Assembly (NCBI GenBank): GCA_965250205.1
Contig: CBDFNK010000014.1
Location: forward strand, 62,001-126,000
Direction of reading: 5' to 3'
Source of the DNA: JAHZKN01 sp965250205
GTDB taxonomy: Bacteria > Pseudomonadota > Alphaproteobacteria > Rhizobiales > Hyphomicrobiaceae
DNA: 64,000 nucleotides
The notes under the pieces are model-generated. The model searched no databases and was not told where the DNA came from. It was given only the letters and a program-made list of their open reading frames with translations. Position 1 is the first letter of the stretch. Every line of letters starts with the position of its first letter. The position numbers were made by a program, and so were the translations under genes. Shown in pieces: positions 7,420 to 17,010 of the stretch.

Positions 7420-10077
7420 TCAGACGTTAAGGATTTTGTTGGCGATCTCGTAAACGTCCCGTGAGATGCCTTTCGCAGATACAACACGAGCCAGCGCCTT
7501 GCGTGCCAATTTGCGTCGCTTCGGCTCCAGGCTTTGCCAAGACTTAAAGCACCCCATGAGACGTGCAGCGATTTGTGGGTTGACCTTATCAAGCTTGATG
7601 ACCTGGTCGGCCGCAAATTTATAGCCCTTGCCATCGGGTGAATTGAATTGCACCGGGTTTTGCATCACGAAGTTGCCGATGAGTGCACGCACTTTGTTGG
7701 GTGCTTTGACGCTATAAAGCGGATGCTTGGTCAGTGCTTTGACGTTTTTCAGTGTGTCGGCACGCGGCGATTGGGCTTGGGCTGCAAACCAGGTGTCAAT
7801 TACAACGTGATCAGCCTTCCATTTTTTGTGAAAGCGCTTGAGTGCTTTTTGTCCTGCCTTACCAGTGCGGGTAGCCAACAGGAGAAGAGCGTGTGCTTCA
7901 TCTGTCATGTTGTTGGCTGTGGTGAAATGTTTGGTCAGTCGCTTCACGTCTTTTACGGTGCTGCGTTTGGAAAGCAGGGACAAGGCGGCGTTGCGCAAGG
8001 CTCTCGCGCCCGCGCTGTCGGCATCTGGCGAAAATGACTTTGAGGATGGTTTTGTTTTGAAAATGCCTTCCAGCGTATCGCCGAGTTGGCGGGCGATGAG
8101 CTTGGACAGACGATTGTGCGCTTTGGCTATCGCTGCTGGATCGACATTCTTCCCTATTTCGCGTGCGATGTCGGATTGACTCGGTAGATGCAACAATTCG
8201 GCGCGATAGGCCGCTTCTAAACGGTCATTGGAGATTGCAGTGTGAAGAGCATTTGCGTAGGTTTTAGCCAGCTTTTTCTGCTTCTGCTTGCTGCGCGTTT
8301 TGATCATGTTCAAAAAGGTATGTGTCGCAAACTGATTGGCCGCCTGCCAGCGGTTATAGTGGTCTGGGTCATGGCCCATTAAGAACGCTAGATCGCGGTC
8401 TGAGATGTTCATCGTCAGTTTGACAGGCGCTGAAAAGTCACGCAGCAGTGAGGCAACAGGGCGCGACTTTATACCTTTGAAGCGAAAGGTGTGACGGCGT
8501 TTTGTAATCTGTAAAAGCCCGCCCGGACCAATATCGCCGCGTGCGAGTTTTAGCTTGAGCGCTTTGCCCTTGCGGTCTAACAGTCCGACTTTCAATGGGA
8601 TGTGCAACGGCAACTTCTTGCTGCCATCAGCTGTCGGTGGTGTCACCTGCTCAACGTCGAGAATGGCTTGTTGTTTTTTCTTATCAAACTTCAGCTGGCA
8701 AACCAGTTCTGGGGTGCCCGCTTGTTCATACCAACGTGAGAAGTGCGTGAGATCTTGGCCTGTGGCATATTCAAAGCAGGTAATGAAATCCTCAATGGTG
8801 GCAGCGTCACCATCGTGACGCTCAAAGTAGAGATCCATGCCATCTTTAAAGCCGCTTTCGCCGAGTAGTGTGGCGATCATGCGAACCAGTTCAGCGCCCT
8901 TTTCATAGATGGTGGTCGTATAAAAGTTGTTGATCTCAATATACGATTTGGGGCGAACGGGGTGGGCGAGTGGGCCTGCATCTTCTGCAAACTGATAGGC
9001 CTTCAAACGGCGAACATCGCTGATGCGTTGCACGACGCGCGAGCGTTCATCCGCTGAAAACTCCTGGTCGCGATAGACCGTCAGGCCTTCTTTTAGGCAC
9101 AGCTGGAACCAATCGCGGCAGGTGATGCGGTTGCCGGTCCAGTTGTGAAAGTACTCGTGGGCGACGACGCTCTCAATGGCGGCAAAGGTGGTATCCGTTG
9201 CGGTCGTTGGCGAGGCGAGGATCAGGCGGTCATTAAAAATGTTGAGCCCTTTGTTCTCCATCGCGCCGAGATTGAAGTCTGACACGGCAACGATGTTGAA
9301 CACTTCAAGATCGTAAACGCGTCCAAAGCGTTCTTCATCCCATTTCATGGCGCGCTTGAGGGAATCCATGGCCCAGGCCGCGCGATCTTCCTTGCCGTGT
9401 TCAACATAAACTCTCAGGTCCACACTATCGCCGTCCATGGTTTTGAACGAAGATGCGATGGAGGAAAGATCACCGCCGACCATGGCAAACAAGTAGCACG
9501 GCTTAGGGTGGGGATCTTTCCACACAACATAGTGGCGACCATCTTGGCCTGATGTCCCGCGTTCAATCATGTTTCCATTGGCAAGAAGCACAGGGGCCTC
9601 GTCGCGGTCAGCATCAATCTGTACAGTGTAGCGTGACAACACGTCAGGCCGGTCGAGAAAGTACGTGATGTGGCGAAAGCCTTGCGCTTCGCATTGTGTG
9701 CAGTATACACCGCGAGAGCGGTAGAGACCTTCAAGGCGAGTGTTGGCTTCAGGGTTGACCGTGGTTTCAATCTCAAGCGTGAACGGTGCATCACCATCTG
9801 GCAAATTGGTCAACGTCAGCGCATCCTTACTGACAGTATAGTCCGTATCGGCAACAGCCTTGCGATTGTAACGCACGCCGACCAGTTTTAAATGCTCACC
9901 ATCAAGGTGCAGGCTGCAGGCCGCGCGTTTTGCTTTTGGGTTACGCCGGACTTTCATCCGATTGACGACAGTTGTCTTGGTGGCATGAAGTGACACCTTC
10001 AGATTGACCGTGTCGATCAGAAAGTCTGGCGGGCAATAGTTTTTGAGGCGTACCGGGCGCGGAGTGTCAGTCTTCAT
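7420..10077 (-). CDS. pepN: Aminopeptidase N (M1 family zinc metallopeptidase)
   Basis: This 885-residue enzyme removes N-terminal amino acids from peptides in the cytoplasm. Visible motifs are the substrate-anchoring GAMENKGLNIFN, the zinc site HEYFHNWTGNR with the downstream Glu in KEGLTVYRDQEF, and the C-terminal helical domain of the proteobacterial PepN subfamily. An in-frame upstream extension to 10218 exists but is unlike the family; the Met at 10077 (MKTDTPRPVRLKNY) gives the usual N-terminus leading to the first beta domain. The gene is complete and stands alone, diverging from dusA. Confidence 0.96.
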   Translation of the reverse strand: MKTDTPRPVRLKNYCPPDFLIDTVNLKVSLHATKTTVVNRMKVRRNPKAKRAACSLHLDGEHLKLVGVRYNRKAVADTDYTVSKDALTLTNLPDGDAPFTLEIETTVNPEANTRLEGLYRSRGVYCTQCEAQGFRHITYFLDRPDVLSRYTVQIDADRDEAPVLLANGNMIERGTSGQDGRHYVVWKDPHPKPCYLFAMVGGDLSSIASSFKTMDGDSVDLRVYVEHGKEDRAAWAMDSLKRAMKWDEERFGRVYDLEVFNIVAVSDFNLGAMENKGLNIFNDRLILASPTTATDTTFAAIESVVAHEYFHNWTGNRITCRDWFQLCLKEGLTVYRDQEFSADERSRVVQRISDVRRLKAYQFAEDAGPLAHPVRPKSYIEINNFYTTTIYEKGAELVRMIATLLGESGFKDGMDLYFERHDGDAATIEDFITCFEYATGQDLTHFSRWYEQAGTPELVCQLKFDKKKQQAILDVEQVTPPTADGSKKLPLHIPLKVGLLDRKGKALKLKLARGDIGPGGLLQITKRRHTFRFKGIKSRPVASLLRDFSAPVKLTMNISDRDLAFLMGHDPDHYNRWQAANQFATHTFLNMIKTRSKQKQKKLAKTYANALHTAISNDRLEAAYRAELLHLPSQSDIAREIGKNVDPAAIAKAHNRLSKLIARQLGDTLEGIFKTKPSSKSFSPDADSAGARALRNAALSLLSKRSTVKDVKRLTKHFTTANNMTDEAHALLLLATRTGKAGQKALKRFHKKWKADHVVIDTWFAAQAQSPRADTLKNVKALTKHPLYSVKAPNKVRALIGNFVMQNPVQFNSPDGKGYKFAADQVIKLDKVNPQIAARLMGCFKSWQSLEPKRRKLARKALARVVSAKGISRDVYEIANKILNV

Positions 10078-10374
10078 GGGTTTATGTTTGAGCCTGTTTG
10101 AATCAGCGGACAGTGACTGCCCGCGGTGTTGTTTTTTTTCTTGTTCGGGTTTTTTGTTGGCGGTTGCCTCCAGGAGAACATGTGCTCCACACTTGGCCCC
10201 AGGACACCACCGGAGCACTATACGGTATTATGGCACGTCCGCATTACCAATTTCCGATTGCCGATCCAGCTTTCAGACGCAACACGAGGATAAGGTAAAC
10301 GGCTTTTCATCAAACAGGATTTGCACCGCTAAAGGCCCTGTTTCAAAGGCTCGTCTCGGGCCAGCAAAACTGAT

Positions 10375-11391
10375 ATGACGGCACTCATGACCCTTGAGCC
10401 CCATAAATTCTGTATCGCTCCGATGATGGATTGGACGGACCGGCACTGCCGGTTTTTTCACCGTCTGATGACCAAAAACGCACGCCTTTATACGGAGATG
10501 GTGACGGCGGATGCGTTGATTTTTGGTCCCCGTGACCGGCTCTTAAGGTTTGCCGAAGCCGAGCATCCGATTGCCTTGCAATTGGGTGGTAGTGACCCGG
10601 CAAAGTTGGCGGAAGCGGCCACATTTGGTGCCGCAGCCGGTTATGATGAAATCAACTTCAATGTTGGCTGCCCATCCGACCGCGTGCAGAGCGGCACCTT
10701 TGGCGCCTGCCTGATGGCGGAGCCTGAACGGGTTGGCCGCCTTATCAAAGCGATGCGTCAGGCGGTGTCGATCCCGGTGACTGTGAAATGTCGCATTGGC
10801 ATTGATGACCAAGATCAAGATCAGGATCTGTCGCAATTTGTCGATCACGTGGCTGATGCAGGATGCGATACGTTCATCGTACATGCACGCAAGGCGTGGT
10901 TGAAGGGGTTGTCGCCCAAACAGAACCGCGACGTGCCACCGCTCAATTATGCCCGCGTCTGGCGCTTGAAGGATGCGCGCCCTGATCTCACAATTATTAT
11001 CAATGGTGGGCTGAATTCGTTAGCAGAATGCGAAATGCACCTCGCCCACGTAGATGGGGTTATGGTTGGGCGTGCGGCGTACCAAACGCCTTATATGTTG
11101 GCCGATGTTGACCAAACCTTTTTTGGTGAGACCGATGCAACGATCACCCGTCGTGATGTACTCGAACAGTTGAAACCCTATATCCAAGACCACCTGAATA
11201 CTGGCGGGCGCCTCAACAATATTACCCGGCATATTCTTGGTCTTTATCATGGTCAGCAGCGCGGTCGCCTATATCGACGCCACCTCAGCGAATATGCGCC
11301 AAAACTTGGCAGTGACCTCTCCGTTCTCGAAGGGGCGCTTGATTGTGTTGAACGTTCGCACCAGACATCGCGTGGCCCAGAGGCAGCATGA
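10375..11391 (+). CDS. dusA: tRNA-dihydrouridine synthase A
   Basis: A 338-residue FMN-dependent TIM-barrel enzyme that reduces uridines in the D-loop of tRNA. It shows the family start PHKFCIAPMMDWTDRHCR, the catalytic-cysteine region NVGCPSDRVQSGTFGACLM and the FMN-phosphate loop INGGLNS plus DGVMVGRAAYQTPYM. The longer HILGLYHGQQRGRLYRRHL tail is typical of the DusA branch. The ATG at 10375 is followed by a second Met at codon 5, so the start is uncertain by four residues. Confidence 0.95.
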   Translation: MTALMTLEPHKFCIAPMMDWTDRHCRFFHRLMTKNARLYTEMVTADALIFGPRDRLLRFAEAEHPIALQLGGSDPAKLAEAATFGAAAGYDEINFNVGCPSDRVQSGTFGACLMAEPERVGRLIKAMRQAVSIPVTVKCRIGIDDQDQDQDLSQFVDHVADAGCDTFIVHARKAWLKGLSPKQNRDVPPLNYARVWRLKDARPDLTIIINGGLNSLAECEMHLAHVDGVMVGRAAYQTPYMLADVDQTFFGETDATITRRDVLEQLKPYIQDHLNTGGRLNNITRHILGLYHGQQRGRLYRRHLSEYAPKLGSDLSVLEGALDCVERSHQTSRGPEAA

Positions 11392-11404
11392 GGCGCGCGC
11401 ATCG

Positions 11405-12250
11405 ATGACTACTCAGTTGTTTTTCACCGATGCTGTTGCCTGGGCCAGCACCCATGCGGGCTTGCTTGCTGTTTTGCTATGTGCCGGAGCCGTTGCAGGA
11501 TTTCTTGCTGGTCTTCTTGGTATTGGCGGCGGCGGTGTTTTGGTGCCAGTTCTTTATGAAATTTTTCGCATTTTGGGTATCGATCCGGAGATCCATATGC
11601 ACCTGACGCTTGGCACCACGATGGCCATTCTGGCACCAACGACGGTCCGTTCGTTTCGCGGACACTTTGCCAAAGGCACTGTTGACATGGCGTTGTGGCG
11701 TCGCTTCGCACCATGGGTTTTGCTTGGTGTGTTCGCAGGTGTGGTGACCGCTGACGTTGCCTCAGGAACATCGCTTAAATGGATCTGGATCGTGGTTTCA
11801 GCCTTGGTTGCGGTCAAACTCGCGCTGGGTCGCGAGGACTGGAAACTGGGCGAAGCTGTGCCGCAAAGACCTTGGTTGGAAGGGGCGTTCTTGAGTTTTG
11901 GTTGGTTGTCGACACTGATGAGTATCGGCGGTGGCACTTTTGTTGTGCCCTACCTGACACTCTATGGACGTTCCATTCTCTCAGCGGTCGCAAGTGCTGC
12001 AAGTTTTGGGCCCTTGATCGCGGTGCCAGGTGTGCTCGGGTACATCTGGGCCGGCTGGGGTTCTGAAGCGAGCCTACCGTGGACCATCGGTTATGTGTCT
12101 CTAGCGGCAGCGTTGGTTGTGGCACCGATCAGTGTCTTGGCTGCACCTTTTGGCGTGCGCTTGGCACATGGTGTCAAGAGGCGCACCTTAGAGCTCTCGT
12201 TTGCTGCGTTTCTCACCATCGTCTGCGTGCGCTTTTTAACGACGCTCTAG
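11405..12250 (+). CDS. TauE/SafE family membrane permease (putative sulfite/organosulfur exporter)
   Basis: About 281 residues with roughly eight hydrophobic segments and the duplicated family glycine motif (LAGLLGIGGGGVLVPVLYE near the N-terminus and WLSTLMSIGGGTFVVPYLTL in the second half). Family members move sulfite, sulfoacetate or related anions; the substrate here is unknown. The ATG at 11405 is chosen because upstream in-frame codons overlap dusA. An IS5-type element has inserted exactly into the stop codon: TA is the target duplication and the final G is the first base of the element, so TAG and the protein sequence are preserved. Confidence 0.9.
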   Translation: MTTQLFFTDAVAWASTHAGLLAVLLCAGAVAGFLAGLLGIGGGGVLVPVLYEIFRILGIDPEIHMHLTLGTTMAILAPTTVRSFRGHFAKGTVDMALWRRFAPWVLLGVFAGVVTADVASGTSLKWIWIVVSALVAVKLALGREDWKLGEAVPQRPWLEGAFLSFGWLSTLMSIGGGTFVVPYLTLYGRSILSAVASAASFGPLIAVPGVLGYIWAGWGSEASLPWTIGYVSLAAALVVAPISVLAAPFGVRLAHGVKRRTLELSFAAFLTIVCVRFLTTL

Positions 12251-13092
12251 GTCACAGGCTCATTAAATCGCATCCAGATGCGCAGAGCGGCAAGCTTTAC
12301 TGACGCGAGATAGTTGGCATCGTGTCTGTCAAAGCGCGTTGCAACAGCGCGGAAATGCTTGAGTTTGTTGAAGAACCTTTCAACGAGGTTGCGCGCCTTG
12401 TAGAGCGCTTTGTGAAACGGCGGCGGGTCTTTACGATGATATCGAGCGGTCGGATATTAGCCAAGCGCGCCCTGCTTTGCAAGGCTCGCGCGCAACGCAT
12501 CGGAAACATACGCGCGGTCGGCCAACAGCACGACATCGGGCCCGAGCGCATCGAGCATATCTTCAGCGCTCGTACCATCATGGGCTTGCCCCTCGGTCAG
12601 TTTCAACGCGATCGGCAAACCGTGGGCGTCGACGAGTGCGTGGATTTTGGTCGTAAGCCCGCCGCGGGAGCGGCCCATGCAACAACTTCGACCACTTTTT
12701 TTTCGCCGTTGGCAGCGTGCTGGTGAACGCGAACGGATGAGCTGTCGATCATCTGCACGTGACCTTGGTAAGCTTCTGAAGCGGCGCTTAAAAGCTTGTC
12801 CCAAACGCCCGCCTTGCGCCACCGCACGAAGCGGTTGTAGCAGGTCGTATGGGGCCCCGTAACGTTCGGGAATATCAGCCCACGGCGCGCCCGATCGCAA
12901 GCGCCAGAAGATGCCGTTCAAAACGCGCCGGTCGTCAACGCGCGCAACCCCGCGTGACTTTTGCGGCAACAGCGGCTCGATCACACGCCACTCCGCGTCA
13001 GACAGGTCATAGCGTGCCATTCCAACCTCCTCGGTTGGAGGTTTGAATCACTGTTCGCGCAAAAAGGAAATCCCGTTTATGAGTCTGTGACC
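12250..13092 (-). mobile_element. IS5-family (IS427-like) insertion sequence
   Basis: An 843-bp element with terminal inverted repeats GGTCACAGGCTCATTAAA (left) and, on the opposite strand at the right end, GGTCACAGACTCATAAA. It is flanked by TA on both sides (12248-12249 and 13093-13094), the target duplication expected for this family. It holds one transposase region on the minus strand. The right-hand TA is also the outer boundary of IS630 copy 1, so one element landed at the edge of the other. Confidence 0.9.
12251..13020 (-). pseudogene. IS5/IS427-type transposase, frame-disrupted
   Basis: The protein starts MARYDLSDAEWRVIEPLLP and continues through LNGIFWRLRSGAPWADIPER. The frame then changes at a GGGGCCCC run near 12850 (RFVRWRKAGVWDKLL, QMIDSSSVRVHQH). 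It changes back at an A8 run (12696-12703) to MGRSRGGLTTKIHALVDAHG and VVLLADRAYVSDALR. A0 stop near 12457 lies within the segment linking to the final domain (ARNLVERFFNKLKHFRAV, on to about 12251). The A8 shift may be the programmed frameshift known for this IS group; the GGGG indel and the internal stop look like inactivating mutations. Confidence 0.85.
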
Positions 13093-13330
13093 TAGAGCGC
13101 TTGCGCATTATTTGGACTCATCGGATAGCCAAGTCCGCTCGAATATGATTCACCTGTTTTAGGAGGTGGATCATGGCCAAACCTTATTCTGAAGACCTTC
13201 ATAAACGTGTGATTGATCGCATTGAACGCGGGGAGTCGTGCCGGGCAGCGGCAAGCAAACTTGATGTCAGCGCCAGCTTTTCGATCAAGCTCATGGCGCG
13301 GCACACTCAGACGGGCTCACTTTTGACCCA

Positions 13331-15010
13331 GCCTGTGTAAAAACGCGAACGATGGTATGATTCTCTCGTCTTATATGCGGGAGGATCAAATGAAGCGTTT
13401 CGTTGAGGGTGCGGATCGTGATCAGCCGACGCTATTTCCGGAATCCTTGGAGGACTGGGTCGGCGAGGACAACGCGGTTCGGGTGATCGATGTCTTTGTG
13501 GACGAGCTTGATCTTGCTGGGCTCGGCTTTGTCGGCGTCGCCCCTAAATCCACGGGTCGGCCATCGTATCATCCGTCCATTCTGTTGAAGCTTTACGTTT
13601 ATGGCTACTTGAACCAGGTGCAGTCTTCTCGCCGTCTGGAGCGTGAGGCTGCGCGCAACATGGAAGTGATGTGGCTCACGGGTCGCCTTGTTCCCGATCA
13701 CAAAACGATCGCCGACTTCCGCAAGGACAACGGGCCGGCCATCCGCAAGGTCTGCGCCCGGTTCGTTGAGTTGTGCCGTGAGATCGGTCTGTTGGCGAGC
13801 GCCAGTGTTGCGATCGACGGCTCCAAGTTCAAAGCCGTCAACAACCGAGATCTCAATTATACGAAGGGCAAGGTGAAGCGGCGCCGGGCGCAGATCGAAG
13901 AAAGCGTCGCGCGATACCTGCACCAGTTGGACAGCACGGACCGGCAAGAGCCTTCACTCGCAAACCAGATGAAGACGACGCGGTTGCAGGAGAAGATCAC
14001 CAAGCTTTCTGAGGAGATGCAGCGCCTGGAAAAGCTCAACGCCCGGATGCTTGAGACACCGGGCGAGCAAATCTCTCTGACTGATCCAGATGCCCGTTCG
14101 TCATGTCGGAGACATGCTTCCAGCATGATGGCGACAAGTGGCCGTGGGTCCGGCGTTGTGGGCTACAATGTCCAGACCGCTGTTGATACCGAGCACCATC
14201 TGATTGTCGCCCACGACGTGACCATGACCGGCAACGATACCTCCCAACTGGCGCGCATGTCGAAGCTGACCAAAGCCACGCTTGAAGTCGACGAACTCAA
14301 TGTCGTTGCTGATCGCGGTTACTTCAAGAGTGAAGAAATACTGGCCTGCGAGCAGGCTGGAATCACTGTCACGTTGCCCAAGCCACAGACGTCTGGCAAC
14401 AAGGCCAAGGGACGATTTGTCAAAGCCGACTTTCTCTACGCGGCGGACAAAGATGTTTACGTATGCCCTGCCGGAGAAGAACTTTCACGTCGCGTGACAA
14501 CACAGGACAAGGGGCTGAAGCTGTATCGGTATTGGACCACTCAATGCGCCAACTGTGCAATCAAGGATCAATGTACAACCGGCAAAGAACGCCGTGTCAG
14601 CCGTTGGGAACATGAGCATGTCCTTGAAGATGTGCAGCGTCGCCTTGATGAAAACCCGCAAGCCATGCGCACACGCCGCGAGACGGTTGAACATCCCTTT
14701 GGCACCATCAAAGCCCGCATGGGAGCGACCCACTTCGCGATGAAACGCTTAAAGAATGTCGCAACTGAAATGGCGCTGCACGTGCTCGCCTACAATCTTA
14801 CGCGCGTCATGAACATTATCGGCATCAAACCGCTGATGGCGGCGATCCGGGCATAAAACGGCCCATTGTCGCGCGCAACACGCCTCACAGCTGGTTAAAT
14901 CGACCTCAGGCGCCCAGATAAGCCTCCAGAGGCTCGAAAATCTGAAAATCAGGGGACAGTTGAAGATTGATGATCAACGCGTAATCGCTCAGGCGTTTTT
15001 ACACGCCCAA
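13331..15010 (+). mobile_element. IS1182-family insertion sequence inside IS630 copy 1
   Basis: About 1.68 kb. Both ends carry the inverted sequence GTGTAAAAACGC (13335-13346 and its complement at 14993-15004). The hexamer GACCCA is found immediately outside on both sides (13325-13330 and 15011-15016) and may be the target duplication. Its single transposase gene is intact, making this the most likely active element in the window. The exact terminal bases are inferred from these repeats. Confidence 0.8.
13390..14856 (+). CDS. IS1182-family DDE transposase, apparently intact
   Basis: A 488-residue transposase. It has the family N-terminus (DQPTLFPESLEDWVGEDNAV, then GRPSYHPSILLKLYVYGYLN), a central catalytic Asp in VAIDGSKFKAVNN, a second in VVADRGYFKSEE, and the glutamate in ETVEHPFGTIKARMG. 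A cysteine-containing insert (CANCAIKDQCTTG) precedes the C-terminal catalytic part. The start at 13390 is chosen for its GGGAGG ribosome site; ATGs at 13357 and 13375 are in frame upstream. No internal stop or frameshift is seen. Confidence 0.92.
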   Translation: MKRFVEGADRDQPTLFPESLEDWVGEDNAVRVIDVFVDELDLAGLGFVGVAPKSTGRPSYHPSILLKLYVYGYLNQVQSSRRLEREAARNMEVMWLTGRLVPDHKTIADFRKDNGPAIRKVCARFVELCREIGLLASASVAIDGSKFKAVNNRDLNYTKGKVKRRRAQIEESVARYLHQLDSTDRQEPSLANQMKTTRLQEKITKLSEEMQRLEKLNARMLETPGEQISLTDPDARSSCRRHASSMMATSGRGSGVVGYNVQTAVDTEHHLIVAHDVTMTGNDTSQLARMSKLTKATLEVDELNVVADRGYFKSEEILACEQAGITVTLPKPQTSGNKAKGRFVKADFLYAADKDVYVCPAGEELSRRVTTQDKGLKLYRYWTTQCANCAIKDQCTTGKERRVSRWEHEHVLEDVQRRLDENPQAMRTRRETVEHPFGTIKARMGATHFAMKRLKNVATEMALHVLAYNLTRVMNIIGIKPLMAAIRA

Positions 15011-15865
15011 GACCCATGGCGGATGGGCCGGCCGCCTGGAACTGGCAAACTGGCAAACTGGCCGCGTATCGAGACTTTCTGATCAAACAAGTCGAAGCAA
15101 AACCCGACATCACAATGCCGGAACTGGTCGCCAAATTGTTGGCTGTCCATGGTGTGAAAGCTGAAGCGTCAAGGCTGTCTCGTTTTTTATGCCGCGCTGG
15201 TTTTAGTTATAAAAAAAACGCTGATCGCATCAGAACGCCAACGCAGCGACGTCTCCAGAAAATGGCGTGGTTGGATTAACGCTCGTCAGCCGATCATACG
15301 CCAGATGGCGCACCGGCTGGTGTTCATTGACGAAACCTCGACCAACACAACGTTTACCCGGCTGCCAGGGCGTGCGCTGAAAGGTGAGCGGCTGCCGGGT
15401 GCGGTACCGCACGGGGGTTTGGACCAACCAGACGTTCATTGCCGGTCTGAGGTGTTCGGGCTTGACGGCACCATGGATCATTCCAGGTGCGATGCACCGC
15501 AGTGCCTTTGATCTCCATATCGAAACGCAACTCGCTCCGACGCTGTCGCCCGGCGATGTCGTCATTCTCGACAATCTCAAGGTGCACGACTCTGCCAACG
15601 CCAAAGCCGCACTTGCCGAACGCGGTGCCTGGTTCTTGTTCCTGCCGCCTTACGCTCCCGATCTCAACCCCATCGAAATGGCGTTTGCTAAACTCAAAGC
15701 TATCTTGAAGAAAAGCAGCAGCGCGAACATAGCAGGACCTTTGGCATGCCGTCGGCAACATCTGCAAATTGTTCTCACCGCGAGAATGCTGGAACTTCTT
15801 TAAACACGCAGGCTATGTGCATAACTAAAAGGCGCGATGCTTTAGAGTTCAATCAAACACAGCAC

Positions 15866-16159
15866 TCATTTTGTGCACCTATGCAGCACACGAATTTTTC
15901 CAATGTTGATTTTCTGAAACGGCGACTTGGATTGCCAGTCGCGCGCCGCGGTCGCTGTTGCGGTTACCGCATCCTGGATCTCAAATCCAATGGGGCCCAC
16001 CGTCACCGATTTAACCGCATTGCGCTGCCACGCGATCCACAGCAGCACCGCACCAAGACACCAGCCAACAATGGAGATGATTGCACTCACCGCCTGGACC
16101 GCCTCGAAATAAGACCGATAGCTCTCTACAAATTCCAACGCTGCCTGCATGAATTTCAA
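15866..16159 (-). CDS. Small membrane protein of unknown function
   Basis: A 97-residue reading frame with one hydrophobic segment (about residues 22-45, AVSAIISIVGWCLGAVLLWI), an amphipathic N-terminus and a polar tail. I do not recognise the family. It ends 22 bases before the outer edge of IS630 copy 1, so its natural C-terminus could have been altered by the insertion. It is codirectional with msrA, 87 bases downstream of it. It could be a chance frame, but the well-formed membrane helix and absence of competing frames support it. Confidence 0.55.
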   Translation of the reverse strand: MKFMQAALEFVESYRSYFEAVQAVSAIISIVGWCLGAVLLWIAWQRNAVKSVTVGPIGFEIQDAVTATATAARDWQSKSPFQKINIGKIRVLHRCTK

Positions 16160-16245
16160 ATCCCACTCAACGCGCCCGGTGTTGTCGTCGGCAACACGCT
16201 TTCATCAAAGCAGCCATAATTTTTTCTCGCAGGACCGAGCGCCTA

Positions 16246-16857
16246 TTACAACGAACAGCTGACACCCGTCCCACCGAGCCCACAATACCCGTGCGGGACT
16301 TTTGCGAGATATTGCTGGTGATCGGCTTCTGCAAAATAAAATTCTGGCGCGGCCACAATCTCGGTCGTAATTGCGCCCAGTCCAGCCGTTTTCAGATTGC
16401 CTTCATAGGCCAGCCGCGACGCCTCCGCCGCTTCGCGTTGTTGCTCCGAGAACCAATAAATTCCAGAACGATACTGCGTGCCCCTGTCATTGCCTTGGCG
16501 CATACCCTGTGTCGGGTCATGACTTTCCCAAAATGTTTTGAGCAAGCTTTCGTAAGAGATCTTACTGGGCTCAAAAACCACCAACACGACTTCATTGTGC
16601 CCCGTCATACCGGTGCAGACTTCCTTATAAGTCGCGTTGGGTGTCAGCCCACCGGCATAGCCGACCGCTGTGATCCAAATCCCATCACCCAATTGCCAGA
16701 ACTTGCGCTCTGCACCCCAAAAGCAGCCCATCCCAAACAGCGCTTTTTCAGCCCCCTCAGGGTAGGGACCTTTGAGCGCGCGCGCCAAAACATGGTGCGT
16801 TTCAACCGTTGCGATTGGGTCAGGGCGCCCTTCAAGGGCGGTTTGCACGTCTGGCAT
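16246..16857 (-). CDS. msrA: Peptide-methionine (S)-S-oxide reductase
   Basis: MsrA repairs oxidised methionine. It carries the catalytic motif GMGCFWGAERKFW with the reactive Cys, the GYAGG and GHNEVVLVVF segments, and the RGTQYRSGIYW substrate region, all typical. The C-terminal GYCGLGGTGVSCSL provides resolving cysteines. The Met at 16857 (MPDVQTALEGRP) is preferred; in-frame Met codons at 16884 and 16893 are possible. About 203 residues, in the family range. Confidence 0.95.
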   Translation of the reverse strand: MPDVQTALEGRPDPIATVETHHVLARALKGPYPEGAEKALFGMGCFWGAERKFWQLGDGIWITAVGYAGGLTPNATYKEVCTGMTGHNEVVLVVFEPSKISYESLLKTFWESHDPTQGMRQGNDRGTQYRSGIYWFSEQQREAAEASRLAYEGNLKTAGLGAITTEIVAAPEFYFAEADHQQYLAKVPHGYCGLGGTGVSCSL

Positions 16858-17010
16858 TTTGGTTTTGTGTCGGGAAAACAACATCCGGCACACCTTGGTT
16901 TGATGCTCTAAGTGTTGCTATAGTCCGCCAAAATCTAACAGAGCGCAACTGTCCAATTGGCGCTCAAACGCATTTGCGAAGGCAAGAAAAGAACAAGGGA
17001 CGAGAGTGCA

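Larger units (their letters stand above)
13173..15803 (+). pseudogene. IS630 transposase, interrupted and frameshifted (copy 1)
   Basis: It starts at an ATG behind a perfect AGGAGGTG site (MAKPYSEDLHKRVIDRIERG, helix-turn-helix) and is cut after about 46 codons by IS1182. It resumes after 15011 (AAYRDFLIKQVEAKPDITMP). An 8-bp tandem duplication (CAAACTGG) near 15050 shifts the frame, the frame changes again at an A8 tract (15211-15218) and once more at a G5 tract near 15413. DDE catalytic pieces are still readable: VFIDETSTNT, VVILDNLKVHDS and PPYAPDLNPIEMAF. The A8 and G5 shifts might be programmed, because copy 2 has equivalent runs, but the IS1182 insertion certainly inactivates it. Confidence 0.85.
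13093..15844 (+). mobile_element. IS630-family element, copy 1 (split by IS1182)
   Basis: Bounded by TA at 13093-13094 and 15843-15844, the target dinucleotide duplicated by IS630 elements. The ends are imperfect inverted repeats: TAGAGCGCTTGCGCATTATT on the left and TAAAGCATCGCGCCTTTTAG on the opposite strand at the right. It contains an N-terminal transposase part, an inserted IS1182 element (13331-15010) and the remainder of the transposase. Shorter relatives are at 28219-29865 and 50136-50601; this copy differs from both at several shared positions. Confidence 0.88.

Noticed and set aside
13093..15844. Reading the IS630 A8 and G5 frame changes as proven programmed frameshifts
   Set aside because: Comparable runs occur in copy 2, but all copies are otherwise defective, so mutation cannot be separated from programming.
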